A stretch of 52,714 nt of DNA, from positions 1-52,714 of the forward strand of contig JAGXLI010000006.1 of the NCBI GenBank assembly GCA_018334755.1, given 5' to 3'. Under the pieces are notes generated by a model. It had not been told where the DNA came from. It saw nothing but the letters and a program-made list of their open reading frames with translations, and made no database searches. This document shows, one piece after another, positions 1-8,771 of this stretch. The position numbers were made by a program, and so were the translations under genes. Positions within the stretch are counted from its first letter, which is position 1; each line of letters starts with the position of its first letter. This stretch comes from Thermoplasmatota archaeon. GTDB lineage: Archaea; Thermoplasmatota; Thermoplasmata; Halarchaeoplasmatales; Halarchaeoplasmataceae.

Positions 1-2649
1 GGGATCTCTCAGGGCCTCGGCCCACCGTGAAGTCGAATCTGCCATGAGAGCCACGTTGTAGCCCATATCTCTGTAATATTCAGCTATAGTTATACCGGAG
101 AAAACGGATGCCTCTCTCGCCGCTACGGGCATGTTACTCGTGTTGGCTATGAGCACGGTCCTCTTCATCAGGGGCTCTCCAGTTCTAGGATCTTCAAGTT
201 CCGGGAAGTCACGAAGGACTTCGGTCATCTCGTTGCCTCTTTCACCGCAGCCGACGTAGACCACTATGTCCGCGTCGCTCCATTTGGCCAATTGATGCTG
301 GATGACCGTGTTGTGGAGTATCATAGGAGAGTTTCCTCCCACGAAGTTGTGGGTCTCCGGCACGGTCAGATCATAAACATCTTTAGTTTCTTCTCTAACT
401 TCGACAGATTCGACCGGATCGGGTAAGAAATGATCCAGGTGATTTCCCGCTACTTTCTTCAGATCTTCATCGGCGGTCATCGAAGAAAACTTTCTTAAGA
501 TCGGGATGCCCATCTTTTCTTCTTGAGTGGTGTAATTCGCTATCTTTATACCGTTATCTTTGAACTCCTTTCTCGTGATGCCGCTGTCTTCGAACTTTTC
601 TTCCACGAGATCGGGCGATATATTCACTGAATTGATACCTCTAAAATGCTTGCTGTCCTTTTTCAGGTACCTTTCTATTTTTTCATATTTCTGATGATCC
701 ACAGCCGTCTTCTCATAGAAGTTTTCGAGGTCCTCTCCAGAGATCCTTATCCTGTAGCTCTTGTTTCTAGTGGTATCTTTTGAACCAAGTCTGGGAGGCG
801 TGCCGATTCTTGTCAGAGCATAAGTTAGGTCGCTGGCCATCTTCTCGCTCGAGGTGCTTATTTCGATCTCGTACTTAGAAAAACCTCCATCGGCTAGATA
901 GTAACCTCTTACAAAGGCCGAGATCACGTCCTCTCCACTTTTAAGGATCTTCTTTGGAATACTACAGTTCCTTGACTTGCTCTCTTCCGGAAATCCTAGA
1001 GATATGAAAAGATCTCTCAAAGTTTTACAGTTGACTTTCGTCGAATCCACCGTCCTGGCGTACTCTCTCTCCGTTTCCACATCGAAGAGTCCGCTGAAAA
1101 GATCGTCAACTCTCGACAAAAGTCCTTCATCGTTGTTGTAGAAATGGACCGTGGTCGGTTTAACAGTTCCGTCTCCGAGCATAAGCCCTAGAAGTTCGGC
1201 AAGATCTTCATCTATCTCTGAAGGTACCCTGATAGGGGTGGAGCTCCTTTCACTTTTAACGTTCCTTATCTCGTGATCGATCCCTCTTTTTTCAAATATC
1301 TTCTCGGCGACTTTCACTTTGGGCCTGTTCCTTCCTAGAGCGTACTCGGTAAGAACGTCTTCGCTGATATCTAATGTTTTGGCAAGGGCCTTCCTACTGC
1401 CGAACTTTTCTTCAAGGTCGCCTATAGCTTCAACCACTTTATCGAAGTCTTCGCCATGGACTCTCTTTTCGGGCAGGAGATCCTCGACCACCAGTTCTTC
1501 CGTCTTGTTTTCCTCTTCGACCGGAAGTTTCCTCGGAGCCAGTAGAGTCTCTCCCTCTTCGATCTCTCCCGCGGGCTTTTCTACTATATCCATATCCGGG
1601 GTCAGGACGAACAGTTTATGCACAGGCGTGAGTTCGACTTCCCGCCCTGATTTCGTATTTATCACGACAGTTGTATTTGTCTTACCTTTGTAAAGGCATG
1701 TAGCCTCCTTTTCGGCTATCTTTCCGTCCTCCATAGAGAGTATCTCTAACGGTTCCTCTAGTTCGATCAGTTTTTCCTCATCATCGACTTTTTTCTCACC
1801 CTTTGACTTGTATTCCTCATACGCCTCTTCTATCGGTTCCTTCGAGCCGTCGGCGAATAAAACGGGAGTGTCTCCAGTGACGCACTTCCCGGTCCCGAAG
1901 CCCCCAGGGATCGCAGCGGTCCCTCCTTTAGCTAGAGGGAAAAAAGTGTCTAAAACTCTTTGACCCGTAACCAATAGCTCGCCCGGCTGCTTTTTATCCT
2001 TTATAGGTCTGCCCATCCTGACGGGCCAGCGCTGTTTCATGCTGATTTTTTCTTCGCCCTCTTCGTTTTCCAAAACGGCGATAGTCTCATTTATGGTGTA
2101 TTCACCCTCAGGAACTATCTCTTTGATCTTTCCCTCCTTATCTGGCGGGACCATGACTTTATGATCTACAGTGGTAGTTTCCTCCACAATACCCAGGACA
2201 TCACCGTTAGACACCTCTTCGCCCTCTTCGACTTTGGGCTCGAATCTCCATTCTTTATCCTCCTCTAAAGGCGAAACGTCGACGCCCCTGCGTATGAAAT
2301 CCCCCATCTCTTCTACGATAGACTCTAATGGCCTTTGTATACCGTCATAGATCTGTTCTATAAGGCCGGGACCCAGTTCCAGAGAGAGCGGTTCTCCCGT
2401 TCTCTTCACGGGCTCTCCCGGTTTTATCCCCCCGGTCTCTTCATATACCTGGATGGTCGCAACGTCCTCGTCGAGCTCAATAACTTCTCCGATCAAGCCC
2501 TCTTCTCCGACCTCCACGACTTCGTACATTTCGACCCCTCTGATATTGTCCGCTTCCACGACGGGTCCCGCGACGTGTATGATCCTTCCTTCTTCATCTT
2601 CGGTCGGTTCTTCCATCCTGCTTATACTCTCTTCGACTTCTTCAACCAT
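1..2649 (-). CDS. atpA: A-type ATP synthase catalytic subunit A, intein-split, 3' end off the window
   Basis: Catalytic nucleotide-binding subunit of the membrane ATP synthase. The reading frame is open from ATG at 2649 to the window edge. The start is backed by a GGAGG ribosome site at about 2656-2666. Residues 1-255 are the N-extein: an extra acidic tail of about 20 residues, the beta-barrel start (GRIIHVAGPVV), and the Walker A motif GGFGTGK at 249-255. Residues 256-780 are an intein (separate entry). The C-extein resumes with TVIQHQLAKW and includes CGERGNEM and MADSTSRWAEAL before the edge. The mature protein therefore has an intact P-loop GGFGTGKT only after splicing. It follows atpF and should be the seventh gene of the operon; atpB and atpD are expected to the left. 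The last two codons at the edge (Asp-Pro) differ from the usual Glu-Ile-Ser. Confidence 0.97.
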   Translation of the reverse strand, partial: MVEEVEESISRMEEPTEDEEGRIIHVAGPVVEADNIRGVEMYEVVEVGEEGLIGEVIELDEDVATIQVYEETGGIKPGEPVKRTGEPLSLELGPGLIEQIYDGIQRPLESIVEEMGDFIRRGVDVSPLEEDKEWRFEPKVEEGEEVSNGDVLGIVEETTTVDHKVMVPPDKEGKIKEIVPEGEYTINETIAVLENEEGEEKISMKQRWPVRMGRPIKDKKQPGELLVTGQRVLDTFFPLAKGGTAAIPGGFGTGKCVTGDTPVLFADGSKEPIEEAYEEYKSKGEKKVDDEEKLIELEEPLEILSMEDGKIAEKEATCLYKGKTNTTVVINTKSGREVELTPVHKLFVLTPDMDIVEKPAGEIEEGETLLAPRKLPVEEENKTEELVVEDLLPEKRVHGEDFDKVVEAIGDLEEKFGSRKALAKTLDISEDVLTEYALGRNRPKVKVAEKIFEKRGIDHEIRNVKSERSSTPIRVPSEIDEDLAELLGLMLGDGTVKPTTVHFYNNDEGLLSRVDDLFSGLFDVETEREYARTVDSTKVNCKTLRDLFISLGFPEESKSRNCSIPKKILKSGEDVISAFVRGYYLADGGFSKYEIEISTSSEKMASDLTYALTRIGTPPRLGSKDTTRNKSYRIRISGEDLENFYEKTAVDHQKYEKIERYLKKDSKHFRGINSVNISPDLVEEKFEDSGITRKEFKDNGIKIANYTTQEEKMGIPILRKFSSMTADEDLKKVAGNHLDHFLPDPVESVEVREETKDVYDLTVPETHNFVGGNSPMILHNTVIQHQLAKWSDADIVVYVGCGERGNEMTEVLRDFPELEDPRTGEPLMKRTVLIANTSNMPVAAREASVFSGITIAEYYRDMGYNVALMADSTSRWAEALRDP
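310..1884 (-). mobile_element. LAGLIDADG intein in the AtpA P-loop (VMA-b-type site)
   Basis: An in-frame insertion of 525 residues lies between Lys and Thr of the Walker A motif. It starts with Cys (CVTGDTPVL, splicing block A) and ends with His-Asn (SPMILHN), followed by extein Thr. A block-B-like TPVHKLFVL is near residue 87. Two LAGLIDADG motifs are readable: LLGLMLGDG at 231-239 and GYYLADGGF at 327-335, each with its catalytic Asp. Block F/G reads VYDLTVPETHNF at about 503-514. All splicing residues and both endonuclease Asp residues are present, so the element looks both splicing-competent and homing-competent. Inteins at this P-loop site are known in Pyrococcus and Thermoplasma A-ATPases; the yeast-type site (CGERGNEM) is empty here. 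Confidence 0.95.
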
Positions 2650-2700
2650 ACTTCAGTTCCTCCTTCATTGAGTTTAAACATAAATCCTTTTTAACTATCT

Positions 2701-3042
2701 TCATGACGATTCCTCCTGCTGAGTTATATCGATTCCAACTGCTCTTTTGATCTTATCTTCTAAAGGATCTTCTTTGCCTTCTACCGGCCCTTCCTTGCCC
2801 GGTATTTCAACTATAACTGGGTATAAATCGTCTTTTCTCTGCTGTTTTTCTTCGAGATGCGACCGTATATCTTCTGCGATAGCTTCTGATAAGAGGATAA
2901 CAGCTACATCAGGAGATTCAAGGAGTTTATCTATCCTTTTTTTAGCTTCATAATCATCTTCGGGGGTAAAGACCTCGTTGGCTCCTGCAAGGGAAAAACC
3001 AAGAGCCATGTCTTCTTCTCCGACCACTACTATCTTCTTCAT
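2701..3042 (-). CDS. atpF: A-type ATP synthase subunit F
   Basis: A 113-residue protein with the expected size and pattern of subunit F, the small regulatory protein of the central stalk. The N-terminus KKIVVVGEEDMALGFSLAG forms the first beta strand and helix of a CheY-like fold, a feature of V/A-ATPase subunit F. The C-terminus is rich in charged residues and Glu, as in the family's mobile C-terminal helix. Its start codon shares one base with the atpC stop (TGATG), so translation is likely coupled. It sits between atpC and atpA, the usual archaeal position. Confidence 0.93.
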   Translation of the reverse strand: MKKIVVVGEEDMALGFSLAGANEVFTPEDDYEAKKRIDKLLESPDVAVILLSEAIAEDIRSHLEEKQQRKDDLYPVIVEIPGKEGPVEGKEDPLEDKIKRAVGIDITQQEESS

Positions 3043-4175
3043 CAGTTCCCCTCCAGTATCATCATATCTTTCATCTTCTCCGGCGGAACGTCCTCCTTCA
3101 AACCTCTGATCAATACTTTCAAGTTCCTGAGTTCCAACTCTTTTGCGACGAGATATTTGAGAAGTGGACCGACGCTGAGTATATATTTACTGCTCATCTC
3201 CGAGGCAAGATCTAGTAGTTTCTGGTCTAGGACTTTTTCTACCTCAAAAGGATCCTCGGAAGCTCCTTTCTGCCTCAGGTCAGAGTAAGACGTACCTTCA
3301 AGTTCCACCAGTGCTTCTTCCAAGTTCTTCGCTTCCAATATATCTTCTATCTTCCACTCCTTCAACTCCCAGCCCGAGGGGAGTAGAAAAGACCCCAGTT
3401 CCTTTTTGCTTATATCTTCTTTTAAAACCCGAAATATCATCTTCAAGTTGAAGATATCAGTGTATTTTCCTATGAAGTACTTGACGCTTGCACGTTCTTC
3501 TGACTCCACTTTCATGACGGCTTCTTTTAACTTTTGGAATGCGAACCTATCCAGAGCTAGATCTAATCTGAAAGAGCCGCTATCCAGCTCCACCTCTGAT
3601 AAGATCTCTTCAAATTCAGTCTCGTTCAAGATGGAAAAAAGTTCCTGCTTGTTCCTCGCAGAAGCGATCCTATCTATCATATCTTGATCTATTATCTTGA
3701 CCGGTCTCAAGAGATCCATTATCTCCTTTTGGTCTGCTCCTCTATCGATAGCCTTTGTGGCTCTCTTGACCATCTTCCCGTCGTATCTATAAAGCCAAGC
3801 CTCGACCAGGGGTTTGGTAGCTTCCGGAGATACGTTTCTCGCTCTCTTGATTATCTCTAAAGTGCTTTCTTCCAGCTCTTTTTCTATCTCACCCATATCT
3901 TCTGTCGCTTCCTGGGGGATCTCATAACCGTTCTTCCTGATCTCCGAATATACTTCCTTTATACTTTTGGTCTCCAGTAGATCTTCGATCTCGTCCTTTT
4001 TCACAAATGTAGACCCTCGGGCTCTGAACTTCGCATTGGGGTAAGAAAAATTTGCTATAGAGACCAGTGTTTTAAAATAACTCATCAGTAGAACCACAAC
4101 TATCAGTAGAGCTACACCGACTATTACCAGAACGAGGCCGGATATACCTATCGAGCCCAGTATCTCTTCTACCAC
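3042..4175 (-). CDS. atpC: A-type ATP synthase subunit C (central-stalk/c-ring adaptor)
   Basis: A 377-residue protein matching subunit C (the V-ATPase d homologue), the funnel-shaped helical protein that links the rotor shaft to the proteolipid ring. A hydrophobic N-terminal stretch (about residues 8-33) precedes the typical NFSYPNAKFRARGS region. Three repeated helical modules follow, and the C-terminus contains LKYLVAKELELRNLKVLIRG, the family hallmark. The N-terminal hydrophobic segment looks like a membrane anchor and is longer than in many subunit C proteins. It lies 3 bases after atpE and overlaps atpF by one base. Confidence 0.93.
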   Translation of the reverse strand: MVEEILGSIGISGLVLVIVGVALLIVVVLLMSYFKTLVSIANFSYPNAKFRARGSTFVKKDEIEDLLETKSIKEVYSEIRKNGYEIPQEATEDMGEIEKELEESTLEIIKRARNVSPEATKPLVEAWLYRYDGKMVKRATKAIDRGADQKEIMDLLRPVKIIDQDMIDRIASARNKQELFSILNETEFEEILSEVELDSGSFRLDLALDRFAFQKLKEAVMKVESEERASVKYFIGKYTDIFNLKMIFRVLKEDISKKELGSFLLPSGWELKEWKIEDILEAKNLEEALVELEGTSYSDLRQKGASEDPFEVEKVLDQKLLDLASEMSSKYILSVGPLLKYLVAKELELRNLKVLIRGLKEDVPPEKMKDMMILEGN

Positions 4176-4178
4176 TCC

Positions 4179-4757
4179 TTATTCCTCCGGAAACAATATG
4201 TCAGATATCTCCTTTCTTAATTCTTTCTTTCTTCGCTCGATGTTAGCTTCAAAAGTCAGGTCTATGGTAGAGCCTTCTTCAGACTTTGCCTTTATACCTC
4301 CTATGGAGTCGAGTCCCGTGGTTATCCTCAAAGACGGATCGATCTTTTTCGCTAGTTTTTTAACTTCTTCCTCGCTCTCCGACTCGCAGATTATGGTGAC
4401 TTCTCCTGGAAGTATATTAGTTGATCTTCCTATGGCTTTACGGAGGTAATCTTCGTATTCCTCTGGATCCATCGCAGCCAGTTTTTCCTCCGCTTTTTCG
4501 AACACTCTCTCGATCATCTTTTCTCTGATGCTCAACTTCTTCTTTCTTTTCTCCAATTTTGCCTGTGAGAGGATACGATTTTTCATGGTGTTTATCTCTC
4601 TCTCTTTTTCCTTCCTGATCTCTTCTAGTTTTCTCTCTTTTTCCTGTTCTATATCCTCTTTTACCTCTTCGGCTTCCTCTTTTTTCTCTTCCATTATGGA
4701 ATCTATTTTTCCGTCGACGTCTTCCTTTATCTTCTCTATTATTTTATCTACTGGCAT
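4179..4757 (-). CDS. atpE: A-type ATP synthase subunit E (peripheral stalk)
   Basis: A 192-residue protein. The N-terminal half (about residues 8-90) is a highly charged Glu/Lys coiled coil with many EEKKEE-like runs. The C-terminal half is a small globular domain (GEVTIICESESEEEVKKL ... GGIKAKSEEG) typical of subunit E, whose C-terminus contacts the top of the catalytic head. With subunit H it forms the heterodimeric peripheral stalk. It lies 6 bases after atpK and 3 bases before atpC. Confidence 0.93.
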   Translation of the reverse strand: MPVDKIIEKIKEDVDGKIDSIMEEKKEEAEEVKEDIEQEKERKLEEIRKEKEREINTMKNRILSQAKLEKRKKKLSIREKMIERVFEKAEEKLAAMDPEEYEDYLRKAIGRSTNILPGEVTIICESESEEEVKKLAKKIDPSLRITTGLDSIGGIKAKSEEGSTIDLTFEANIERRKKELRKEISDILFPEE

Positions 4758-4763
4758 CTCTGT

Positions 4764-6620
4764 TCACCCCATGAATCCCATGAAAACTATTATGAATATG
4801 GCGATCAACAAGCCGAAAATAGCGAAAGTTTCCGACATCACGCTGAAGATCATGCCCTTTCCGAAGGTCTCCTCACGTTTCGAAACCGCGGCTATAGCCG
4901 AGGCAGAAGTGATACCCTGTCCAACTCCAGAAACTCCTGCGATGCCGATAGCCAAACCGGCACCAACTGCGGCTATCCCCATACCGACCGTCAAGGCTTT
5001 GGGCGGACCCAGCATGCCGCTGAAAACCATGAGCAGTATCGCGATCAACATACCGTAGATGGCCTGGGTCTCCGGTAGAACTGAGAATACCATGCCTCTT
5101 CCGAACATACTTTCATCTTCCGCGACGGTAGCTATGCCGCTCCCCGCAGCTATACCCTGGCCGATGCCAGAAAGACCGGCCACTCCTACGGAAAGCCCGG
5201 CACCTACACCGACGAGGCCCAATGGGATACCCATTATGGAACCTCCTCTAAGCAGACCGCTGAATATCATGAGTAGTATCGCGATCAACATACCGTAGAT
5301 GGCTTGGGTCTCCGGTAGAACTGAAAAGACCATGCCTCTTCCGAACATCTCATCCTTTTCAGCTATAGCACCGATACCGCTGGAGGCGGCTATACCCTGG
5401 CCGATACCAGAAAGACCCGCTACTCCTACCGCGAGTCCCGCACCGATAGATATCAAGCCCAAACTGTAGCCTGACTGGCCAGCCATAGCTGGCTTCGGAG
5501 AACCGCTCAAAAGCCCGGTAAAGACCATCAGTAAGATAGCTATAAGCATACCGTAGATGGCCTGGGTCTCCGGTAGAACTGAAAAGACCATATTTTTACC
5601 GAAAAGGTCCTCTCTTTCAGCTACGCTTCCGATACCGGCACCGGCCGCAACACCTTGACCTATACCAGAGAGGCCGGCTACACCTACCGCTAGACCGGCA
5701 CCAATAGAAACGACACCAAGGCCGATGGCTGAATCGCCTAACATCGAGGGGAGTATGTTACCTCCCAAGAGCCCAGTGAAGACCATCAGTAAGATACCGA
5801 TCAAGAGTCCATATATCGCCTGGGTCTCCGGTAGAACGGAGAAGACCATGCCTCTTCCAAACAGGTCTTCATCTTCGCTGTAAGCCGCTATACTTCCGGA
5901 GGCGGCTATACCTTGGCCTATCGCCGATAGACCAGCAGTTCCTACTGCTAGGCCGACGCCTACCGCGGTTAGACCGATCGGTAAGGGAAGATATCCTGAT
6001 TGTGCGAAAACACCGGTAAATAGCAAGAGTAAGAAAGCCATCAACAGGCCGTAGATCGCCTGGGTCTGGGGCAGCGCCTGAAAGACGAGGCACTTACCGA
6101 ATTTTTCGGGCTGCTCCGCGATGGTACCAGCGCCCGCGGCGCCTGCTATGCCGACTCCTACACCGGCCCCCATACCCGCTATCCCGACCGCTAGACCGGC
6201 ACCTAAAGCTGTAAGGTAAGTTCCTCGTTCGTCGTATTCGACTTCGATGATCAGTTCGTCTTTATATCTTTTCTCTCCATCCCGCACGCTCAAATTGACT
6301 GAAAATTCCCCCTCTGACTGGAAAGTATGATTTATGTTTTTACCTGTATAATTCTCCTCCCCGATCGTCCAGCTGATATTGTCCTCTGCAGGTGTTATAT
6401 TTCCTTCTATCTCTGCAGAGAATGAGACCTCTTTTCCCTTATCTGTTATGTATAATTGGGTGCTGTTCCCAACGTCATCTTCATCGATAAGGATATCTAC
6501 CCTTCCTTGGGTCTTTATCTCCTGAGAAGATGCTGGGGCTGCTGCGATCATCAGTATCAATGCAAGTGCTAAGACCCCAAGTAACGCCAAATTTTTCATT
6601 TTTCTTGATTCCATCTTCAT
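4764..6620 (-). CDS. atpK: A-type ATP synthase proteolipid K: six hairpins plus exported PKD-like domain
   Basis: Rotor-ring proteolipid of 618 residues, far larger than the usual 80-220. Residues 1-32 form a signal peptide. Residues about 40-129 resemble a PKD/Ig-like domain (ISWTIGEENYTG ... HTFQSEGEFSVNLSVRDG) with six N-glycosylation sequons. Six two-helix hairpins follow (about 131-618). The ion-binding motif LPETQAIYG has Glu265, Glu351, Glu437 and Glu517; hairpin 6 has Glu597 in MSETFAIFG; hairpin 1 has Gln185 instead. The second ligand Gln (GQG) is at 236, 322, 408, 488 and 568 and is absent from hairpin 1. The Gln, Glu, Thr-Gln and Tyr pattern matches Na+-binding V-type rotor subunits. 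It overlaps atpI by 4 bases. Neighbouring hairpins are close duplicates at DNA level (240- and 258-bp periods). Confidence 0.95.
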   Translation of the reverse strand: MKMESRKMKNLALLGVLALALILMIAAAPASSQEIKTQGRVDILIDEDDVGNSTQLYITDKGKEVSFSAEIEGNITPAEDNISWTIGEENYTGKNINHTFQSEGEFSVNLSVRDGEKRYKDELIIEVEYDERGTYLTALGAGLAVGIAGMGAGVGVGIAGAAGAGTIAEQPEKFGKCLVFQALPQTQAIYGLLMAFLLLLFTGVFAQSGYLPLPIGLTAVGVGLAVGTAGLSAIGQGIAASGSIAAYSEDEDLFGRGMVFSVLPETQAIYGLLIGILLMVFTGLLGGNILPSMLGDSAIGLGVVSIGAGLAVGVAGLSGIGQGVAAGAGIGSVAEREDLFGKNMVFSVLPETQAIYGMLIAILLMVFTGLLSGSPKPAMAGQSGYSLGLISIGAGLAVGVAGLSGIGQGIAASSGIGAIAEKDEMFGRGMVFSVLPETQAIYGMLIAILLMIFSGLLRGGSIMGIPLGLVGVGAGLSVGVAGLSGIGQGIAAGSGIATVAEDESMFGRGMVFSVLPETQAIYGMLIAILLMVFSGMLGPPKALTVGMGIAAVGAGLAIGIAGVSGVGQGITSASAIAAVSKREETFGKGMIFSVMSETFAIFGLLIAIFIIVFMGFMG

Positions 6621-8767
6621 TCCATCACATCCTTTTCATCTTTGAGAGTCGTGTGTTCCCTTTCGGGGCTGAAGATCGAGAAAGGTGAACCGCCTCCTTC
6701 GTAGAACTGACCGAAGAATTCTACATACTGTAACCGAAGAGAGTGAACAAAAGAACCTAGGGCTTGCAAGACAGCGTTGGCAAGATGTCCTCCTAGAGCG
6801 ACGATCATAGCAATTATAAGGAAAGGATAGACCGGATCTATCAGGCCGAGACCTCCCAGTACAGCTATCCCTGCGCCGGCTAAAAACTGCATCTTTTCAT
6901 TTTTAAGATGCCCTCTAACTAAAAGAGCACCACCTATCAACAATACAGGCAGTGCCATGATCACGGGCATCGAACTGCTGGCTATCAACCCGGACAAAAC
7001 ATTTACCGTTAGTGCGATACCGGCAGTTGCAAGTCCCAAGGCAAGGATCCTTGCAAAGGAAAGAAAATCTCCTATAAAACCGGTCAATTCGAAGAAAGAA
7101 AGTCCTTTAGCACGCAGTAAAAGAAGTATCAATCCGACGGCGCTCATGACCCCAGCAATATAATACCACACCGGTGTATAGACGCTTCCGAACCAGCCGA
7201 AGAGTTTACCCGAAATGAGGATAAATCCCCCAGGCTGGAGAAGCCACCATGAAACGTTATTGAGCAATATCTGTTTATATTCGGATCTGTGGATGAACTG
7301 GACCAGTGAGAGAAATATCCCTATATTGAGGTAGGCCAGACCTATCAGCAGTGAAAGTATCAAGAGTGTCAGAGGACCGTCTCCCGAAAGAGAATTCAGA
7401 TAAACCGGGTAAGGGAGTCCAAATAAACCCAGAAGGTTTGGAAAGCCGGTCTTTTCTGGACCTAGGTAACTTCCCTGGAACACTCCAAAGATGATAGTGG
7501 ATATAGATATACCGAAGAGGACCCAGGCGAACCTTTTAGTACCTTCGTCTACCCGTCCCATGCCTTTTAACAATACTATCGAGGTGAGAAGTATCAATGC
7601 ACCGTATACCACGTCTCCAAGCATCAATCCGAAGAAAAGAACGAACGCTGGAGCAAGGATAAAAGTCGGATCGACTTCGTCATATTGAGGAGGGGCAAAC
7701 ATATTGGTCAGGAGTTCAAAGGGTTTTATGATCTTTGGATTGTCGAGAGAAATGGGCACTTCTTCCGGGTCCTCCGGCTCTTCGTCTATTAACTCGCTGT
7801 GGCCTCCCGAGCTTTTTTCTACTATCTCGTCGACTTCTTCTACTTTATCTTCAGGTGCCCATGCCTTTATTACAGAGGTGGCTTGAGTTCTTCCAAAATT
7901 CTTTATTACTTCTTTTCTTTCCCTGTAGATATCGAGCTCCTCTCTCAAAGCCAGGTACTTTTTCTCCCACCCATCCTTGATCTCTTTAAGTTCCTCCATC
8001 AATCTCTCCCGCTTTTCTTCAAGTTCATCCACCTTCGTATATAAGTCTCCAAGCGCCTCCTTTGGATCCCCTTCTAGACCTTCAAGGTCAAGAGTTTTTA
8101 GTTCAGCCTCTCTAAGCGCGGCTTCAAATTCTTCGTCCCTCCGTATATAACACCCTGTGACCGCGACGTATTCGCCCTCTTCAGTCTTCTTCAGTGAGTA
8201 AAATGATTCCTCTACATCGGAGAGAGCTTCTTTGAGTTTAGAGGGATCAGGAGTCTTTCCTACCTTTATAACCGTAAATGAAGATTCCCCGAGTAAGGAC
8301 AAGTCTATATCCAAGTTTTCTATAGATATAAGATCCTCTTTCAGCGATTCAAGATCGGCCAGTTCATCTTCTATGCTCGTGAGTTCATCGTCTAGCTCCT
8401 TTATCCTTTCACCGTTCTTCTCCAAAAGAGCGTCTATCTCGTCGAAGATCTGGGGCAGGGTTTTCTTCTCCCTCTCTATCTTCTCCGGCTCCGGAGGACT
8501 GATCATCTCCATTATACTTCCGTCTTCCTCCTCTATCCTGCCGAAGACATCGAGAACCGAGGCAAGCTTCATATCATAATCAGTACATTTTCCTACGATA
8601 TCTGGGATACGGCCTCCATCTTCGTCCAAAACTTTCATCACATCTGTATCTCTATCCACAGAACTTATCTCCACCACGCCTTCCTGGTGCAGAGATTCGA
8701 CTACATCATCTGTATGATCATCATGGACCAAGATCGTCAGATCCTTCATCCGTTCCGGAAAAAGCAA
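6617..8767 (-). CDS. atpI: A-type ATP synthase subunit I (stator a-subunit)
   Basis: A 716-residue V/A-ATPase subunit a. Residues 1 to about 345 are a cytosolic domain with a long coiled coil (about 95-145 and 225-290) that connects to the peripheral stalks. The C-terminal half has about eight membrane segments from about residue 360. The region SFARILALGLATAGIAL carries the conserved Arg that faces the rotor carboxylates and completes the ion half-channels. The C-terminal HLANAVLQALGSFVHSLRLQYVEFF block is the strongest family signature. It is 4 bases after atpH and overlaps atpK by 4 bases (ATGA). Confidence 0.96.
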   Translation of the reverse strand: MLFPERMKDLTILVHDDHTDDVVESLHQEGVVEISSVDRDTDVMKVLDEDGGRIPDIVGKCTDYDMKLASVLDVFGRIEEEDGSIMEMISPPEPEKIEREKKTLPQIFDEIDALLEKNGERIKELDDELTSIEDELADLESLKEDLISIENLDIDLSLLGESSFTVIKVGKTPDPSKLKEALSDVEESFYSLKKTEEGEYVAVTGCYIRRDEEFEAALREAELKTLDLEGLEGDPKEALGDLYTKVDELEEKRERLMEELKEIKDGWEKKYLALREELDIYRERKEVIKNFGRTQATSVIKAWAPEDKVEEVDEIVEKSSGGHSELIDEEPEDPEEVPISLDNPKIIKPFELLTNMFAPPQYDEVDPTFILAPAFVLFFGLMLGDVVYGALILLTSIVLLKGMGRVDEGTKRFAWVLFGISISTIIFGVFQGSYLGPEKTGFPNLLGLFGLPYPVYLNSLSGDGPLTLLILSLLIGLAYLNIGIFLSLVQFIHRSEYKQILLNNVSWWLLQPGGFILISGKLFGWFGSVYTPVWYYIAGVMSAVGLILLLLRAKGLSFFELTGFIGDFLSFARILALGLATAGIALTVNVLSGLIASSSMPVIMALPVLLIGGALLVRGHLKNEKMQFLAGAGIAVLGGLGLIDPVYPFLIIAMIVALGGHLANAVLQALGSFVHSLRLQYVEFFGQFYEGGGSPFSIFSPEREHTTLKDEKDVME

Positions 8768-8771
8768 CTAT

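Noticed and set aside
1-309. Second intein at the CGERGNEM site
   Set aside because: The sequence reads straight through VYVGCGERGNEMTEVL with no insertion.
1319-2694. Several plus-strand open frames in the first 2.7 kb
   Set aside because: Ser/Phe-rich shadows of the minus-strand atpA/intein frame, which is continuous and has recognisable motifs.
4528-5298. Plus-strand open frames of 176 and 79 residues opposite atpE/atpK
   Set aside because: Low-complexity antisense frames of the coiled-coil and proteolipid genes.
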